Shown here piece after piece: positions 59,369 to 64,000 of a stretch of 64,000 bases of DNA; position 1 is the first letter of the stretch, and every line of letters begins with the position of its first letter. Source of the stretch: Cladobotryum mycophilum (taxonomy: Eukaryota; Ascomycota; Sordariomycetes; Hypocreales; Hypocreaceae); assembly GCA_036429605.1 (NCBI GenBank), contig CM071590.1, positions 3,844,001-3,908,000 on the forward strand, given 5' to 3'. Below the pieces are notes generated by a model that saw only the letters and a list, made by a program, of their open reading frames with translations, was not told where the DNA came from and ran no database searches. Both the position numbers and the translations under genes were made by a program.

Positions 59369-59747
59369 GATTGCTCCGGTTGGCAAGATGGGGGACGGGG
59401 ATGCCGGAGGATAAGTAGGTGTAATGGAAGAAAAGGTGGATGTGGAGGCGGACGAGGACGAGGAGAGAGAGGAGGATCAAGGACTGTGGCTGCGAAAAAG
59501 AAGTCTCGTTGGAAAGTGAACAGGCAGCCGGGGCCTAGTAGCCTAGCTGATGCGCTTCTCGATATGCGCAGGGTCACGTCACTGACCAGGGACCATGTTC
59601 CTTTAGCAGCACGGGCGATGGCAGCGGCAGCGGCAGGCTTTGGCAAAGAAAACCAGACGGATACTAGATGTTCGTATTGTGAGGCGCAGGTTGCAACGGC
59701 ACTGGAGGAGAAGCGTAGAGGACGGAGACTAGAGTTATGGCGTGTGC

Positions 59748-59783
59748 GTATGTATGTATGTATGTGTGTGTGTGTGTGTGTGG
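59748..59783. repeat. (GTAT)n followed by (GT)n
   Basis: Four GTAT units running into about ten GT dinucleotides upstream of the C2H2 gene. Confidence 0.85.
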
Positions 59784-59817
59784 GAGGGATGTTGCTGGTG
59801 TCAGGATTGGAAAAGAA

Positions 59818-59935
59818 TGGATGGGATGAGATGGGATGGAATGAGACAGGATAGGATAGGATGGGATCCATGGATGGGCATGGGATAGGATGGGCGGCGG
59901 AGGGAAGAGCTGATGATGGGATGGGATGGGAATGC
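59818..59935. repeat. GGGAT pentanucleotide-like array
   Basis: Irregular repeats of GGGAT, GGAAT and GATAG units over about 118 bp, probably in the C2H2 gene's leader or promoter. Confidence 0.75.
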
Positions 59936-61563
59936 GGCGCTGGCGCTGGCGCTGAGACCATGGAGCAATTGTGGGTGCGGTTACGGATCTACTGCTGGTC
60001 AGGCTGTCGACGATACCCCTGCTAGCTGCAAAGGTCCCTGTAGTACATACCTGCGCAGTAGCTGGTAGGAGGAGGAACATTACAGGCAACGGAACAAAGC
60101 CTCTCTGGTCTCTTGTCTCTCTCTCTGGCGCGCTCTCTCTCTCGAGTGCCCTAATCGCAAGCGAGATGGAGGGGTTGATGGGAGGGGGGTCCCTTGAGAG
60201 GTGAGATCTGAATGTGACGATTGGGAGCTTTGTCGGGGTCTTTGCTTTGTCTCTTACATACAAGCGCCCCCCCCATGTCCCATGTAGGTACCTCTAGTTT
60301 CAAATACTCTGTACTGTGCCTCAAACCATCTGGAACACACGTAGAGACGTGACACCCACCCACCACCCACAGCAAACATTGAACAAACCGCAGCATGACC
60401 GGAAGGAAAAAGATGAAGGGATTCCGAGAAAATCAAGGTGAAGCCAGAAGAATACAAGCAAGCAATACCGAATCGCAGACTCGAGGCGATGTGCGGAGGC
60501 ATCCAACGGATACTCCTACAGAGTGCTATCAATAATCAAGGTATATATACATTGAAAGATACATGGAGAAGAAATAAAGAACCAAGGCTAGCCGCGCCGT
60601 TTGGTGACAACGGCTGTTGGCGGGCGTTTAACAAAGGTCGCACGTAGTTGTAACCAGGTACATGTTGTAGGTACATCCGTCCCACGCACGCTGCATTCAA
60701 TTTGATGCCATCCATTCTCTTACCTACTTGGTACACACCTGCCTATAGCGGACGCATGAAGCTTAATTTGAAAATGATTTCTTTAATTGTTATTGCTTTT
60801 TTTGTTTTGTTTTGTTTCCCAGAAAGGCTTATTACATACAACCTCTTACTCAAGCGTACATTGTGCCCTCCTCTATATCATCAGACCAATACAAACACCT
60901 AGTACTTACTTGTACTCTGTACTCCGTACCAATACCTACCTGGTACCTGTATCTTGAGAGAGAGAGAGGGAAAGAGAGAGAGAGGAAAACTACTAGCGTC
61001 AATACTGTTTCACATGTTTTAATGGTGGGGCTGAGCTTTTAAAAAGTGGGAACAAAGCAAAGTACGCCCAGCTCTGGGGCAGGAGGTTCCAAAAAGACTC
61101 AGAAACGCCTTGCGAGGAGAAAACTAACGTCGATAGGGCGGTACCACCACGGCGCCGCCCGAACTAGCAGCACTGGCAAGTATCCAAGTACCTAGCCATC
61201 AAAGTTGCGCTGTAGTGTCCTGTCAAAGTCGCCGGGAGGGGGGACAAAGCTGCCCTGAAAAGAACCTGAAAATGAAAAGATGGTGTGTGGTTTGCCCTGA
61301 ACAACTTTGTACAGTTTACAGTTTACAGTGGGCACGAGGCTCTAGGGGGAACGCCAACCTGGGGCGACGCTCGGAGCGGTGGGCTACTCAAACAAAGTCC
61401 ATGGGATCCATGATGCTACCAAGTTGCTTTTCGGTGTCTGTTCTCTATAAGGCATATTTCTTTTATTGTTTGCTTTGAGCCTTGTGAAATACCTAGTAAC
61501 TACCTAGTAGACTACGAATTTTCTTCTACTACTCACCTAGGTACTTAACCTACCTAGTGGTCT

Positions 61564-61590
61564 ACTTACCTTGCCTTGCCTTGCCTTACC
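61564..61590. repeat. (CCTTG)n array with flanking CTAGGTA motifs
   Basis: Four CCTTG units preceded by several ACCTAGGTA/ACCTAGTA motifs at 61488-61560. Confidence 0.8.
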
Positions 61591-63067
61591 CAAGTAGGTG
61601 AATGGAACGCAAAGCAAACCCCGTCGCCCTACGGAATTCAACAGAAAAGGACAGAAAGGAGGACGAACAAGAACAAAACAATGCCTTGCGCTATGATAGC
61701 TCCTCGCCCTTGCTTCGCTGTTGTTGCATTAGGCAAACAAGCATTCATACTTTTTTTAATCACGAGGTTTACTATTGCATAGATATCTAGCCGATGGTCG
61801 GCTGTGCCCTATTTTTTTTTTTTCCTTCTTCTTTCTTCTTCAATTTCATCATGACATGATATGACACGGCATGACATCAAATAAAGTTGTGATGGGCTGC
61901 ATGGGCTGGGCGGTATCGTGGAACGAACGGGTTGCTTGATTTCGATTAATCAGGTGCCACACTACAGTAAAACAAACTGTTGCAATCGAAAGTAGATGCC
62001 ATGGATATCTATCCATCTATCCATCCATCTCAGTACATTGCTTCAAAGTGTCCCATGCACTTGTATCTCGGCTGAATTCTGTCTCTCTGTCTCTCTGTCC
62101 GTCCGTCTTGGATTTCGCGCATCTCGTCAGCACCTTGAAGCAAACGCTGCGATGACTTGGGTGGTTCCGCTCTCTCGTGGGCATTGAACCCACCGTGGGC
62201 TTTGCTCAAGGCCCATACCATCTTTAACAGCACCGCCTCGATTCCCATTCCCCATTCATGCGGCTGAAGATACCCGTCCTACAGTGCCACCGCAGTCGGC
62301 ATAGCACTGCCTTAATTTGAACCTTTTGCACCACCACCTGGCCAAGATTAAACTCAGCATGAAGCATTCCTTACCGTGTCTTAGATGGTGCTGATTAGCT
62401 AGCTAGACCTCCCGTGTTCGGTCGATTGCTCTTCTGCTTCACACACATATAGAGACAATCTAGAGGTCACCGTAGGTATAAGCCCCCCGTCCATCGGCGC
62501 GTGCCGAAAAAAACGAGGCTCTCGTTCAACCCAGCCCCGTAAGGCAGATTCCTACCAGCGAGGCGCTGCTAACAAGCTTACACGAAGGGTGGTGAGAAGG
62601 GTGGAGGACAGGTTTCTGCAGGACATTTTTTTTTTTTTGCACAGATACCTACTGACCTACCACCTAGAGGTAGGGATGCCACACGACACAACGGTCGAGG
62701 CGCCACCCCCCCAATCTTCCGCCCTTTTCTCAATAACTCCAGGGAACCGTAGCTCATGGCGCGCGCGAGTCGATCGGTGTGAATCATAGGATGTCGCCGT
62801 AACTGCCGAGGGAGGGAAGCATGTCAAGTCCTACGTACAGGGCGGGAAGAAAGGGAAGAGAGAGAAAAAAGCTTGACTTTAAAGCCATTAACCAGAACGA
62901 GATGTAGTTCTCTTTGGCAGCATGGCATGGCTGCAGCAAGTCTTTCCACCCCCGGCGACGGATGTGCTCCCCCGGGGGGGCTGCTGCAGAGAGAGAGAGA
63001 GAGGGCTGAACAGCGTTGCCGGGCCTTCGGAGTCGATGATCAAATTCCACCTACCAGCTTCCATGAA

Positions 63068-63101
63068 CGGGGGCGGGCGGGGAGGGGAGGGGGGGGGGGG
63101 C
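63068..63101 (+). repeat. G-rich tract with G-quadruplex potential
   Basis: Runs of four or more G separated by one or two bases, ending in a run of about 12 G; a strong plus-strand G-quadruplex candidate. Confidence 0.75.
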
Positions 63102-63582
63102 GTATGCACAATCATGGGCATGGCATCATCATCAACCCGGCGAAATAGAACCGTTGTCGGGTGAATTCAATGAAAAATGGTGAGAGCACGCAACATTATT
63201 GATAGCGTTGTTTAGGTTTAATAGGCTTTTGCTTCCCTTATAGTAGAGCTGCGTGTGGGGTTGGACTACTAACTTCGGTATGTACGTCATTTCATACACC
63301 GTCCACTCAACATTCGACCACGTGATGCAAAATGGGAGATGGTCCATCACTTGTTTGGGAGACCAGCGCCAACCTCACTCCACCTCATTTGATATTGGTA
63401 TTCCCCCTTTCAAGCGACCCTGCGCTGTCTGTTTCCTACGGGCCCAGAGTATTATCTATTTCCCTTTCACTTCATTGATAACCTCGGCAAGGGAATCCCT
63501 TCGCTTAGTCATAACCATTCCCATCTAATCTAATCCCAACCTCGTTTCGTTTCGTTTCAACGCCCTATATTACTTACCCACC

Positions 63583-64000
63583 ATGTTCCAGGTTCGTCTA
63601 GATGTGGGGATTCAACACCCCGGCACCTACCGTAGTATCATATAGGTGACATGAGCTGATTCATTGCGTACGACAGCCTCACCCAGAGGAGCATCTTCAC
63701 CTCCGTCTCCACAGAGCACGGTCTGTCATCTTGACCAACGAAGAGTGAGTTTTGCTTCATGGCGGCATGTCCTGTTCTAGTTCCCCTCGACCTATGTGAA
63801 TCCAAAGGGCTTGCCAATGCCCCCCCCCCCCCCGCAGACAAAAAGCCCTTTCATACATATCCCATTCTCTAACCCAGACTTTGCCTGCTTCTTCCCCCTC
63901 CTCCAGACTCGTCGAAATCCGCGCCTCCCAGCGCACCTTTGAAGGCGCCTACATGCGCACCGCCCTCGGCCTCTTCTCCTTCTCCCTCGTCGTCCTCAAG
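63583..64000 (+). CDS. DUF202 membrane protein, 5' part only
   Basis: Partial gene cut by the window end. Exons 63583-63591, 63677-63744 and 63907 onward, with phases that agree. The spliced start is MFQPHPEEHLHLRLHRARS, followed by VILTNEELVEIRASQRTFEG and AYMRTALGLFSFSLVVLK. DUF202 proteins are small membrane proteins with three helices, related to bacterial YidH and to the C-terminal domain of VTC complex subunits; R-A-S-x-R-T-F-x-x-W/A-x-R-T is their typical lead into helix 1. The 9-nt first exon and a 162-nt second intron containing a run of 12 C would hide this gene from simple ORF searches. The first splice is the least certain. Confidence 0.75.

Larger units (their letters stand above)
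59369..63582. other. Long gene-free stretch between the C2H2 and DUF202 genes
   Basis: About 4.2 kb. It contains the promoter and leader of the C2H2 gene on the left and of the DUF202 gene on the right. Frames of about 200 codons at 59302-60263 (minus) only read through GGGAT and GT repeats. Repeats include GTAT/GT, GGGAT, CCTTG and ATCC units, a GA-rich run near 60955-60985 and a G-rich tract near 63068-63101. Confidence 0.6.

Noticed and set aside
59302..60263. Minus-strand frames of about 200 codons upstream of the C2H2 gene
   Set aside because: Products are Pro/Ser/His low-complexity read from GGGAT and GT repeats, and two such frames overlap each other; no domain or splice support.
1..64000. 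tRNA or rRNA genes, transposons with terminal repeats
   Set aside because: Read both strands for tRNA T-loop motifs and for transposase or reverse-transcriptase motifs; none convincing. A covariance-model search would be needed to exclude them fully.

Overview
The window is nuclear DNA of a filamentous ascomycete, most likely a sordariomycete and possibly Hypocreales. The signs are many short GT-AG introns of about 48-165 nt, often with a CTAAC-type branch site, Zn2Cys6 regulators, a HET-domain gene, fungal-only families (DUF7136, flavin-carrier/TRP-like protein, cell-surface Cu-only SOD), and microsatellite-rich spacers. The lineage is inferred from protein style only; no species call is possible. 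Nothing bacterial, viral or organellar was seen.

Layout. 0-22 kb is a conserved housekeeping block: Cdc25 phosphatase (+), a CWF19/Drn1-like protein (-) divergent from the giant UTP20 ribosome-biogenesis gene (+), mitochondrial Zim17 (-), a secreted CAP/PR-1-like protein (+) and the RSC/SWI-SNF subunit SFH1 (+). 22-32 kb holds two Zn2Cys6 regulators separated by about 4.9 kb of gene-free, repeat-rich DNA. 33-37 kb holds an uncharacterised conserved protein (-) and a GPI-anchored Cu-only SOD (-). At 39.8 kb is a tiny three-exon gene for V-ATPase subunit f. 41-46 kb is an accessory stretch: SDR dehydrogenase, DUF7136 secreted protein, HET-domain protein and DUF4291 protein. 47-53 kb holds a VPS9-CUE Rab5 exchange factor and a flavin-carrier/TRP-like membrane protein (-). 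56-59 kb encodes a large C2H2 zinc-finger protein (-), followed by a long gene-free leader. The window ends inside a DUF202 membrane-protein gene.

The strongest unexpected signal concerns sequence quality. At least six conserved genes (cdc25, UTP20, the first Zn2Cys6 factor, the uncharacterised 33-35 kb gene, the DUF7136 gene and the flavin-carrier gene) are interrupted by frameshifts, and nearly all of them fall in runs of five or six G or C. Restoring the run length recovers one continuous frame, and the total coding lengths become multiples of three. This looks like systematic homopolymer under-calling in the assembly rather than real pseudogenisation. Gene models here should be read with that in mind.

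The genes do not form one pathway. The only functional pairings suggested are the divergent UTP20/CWF19-like pair (RNA processing) and the HET/DUF4291 neighbours in the accessory stretch.
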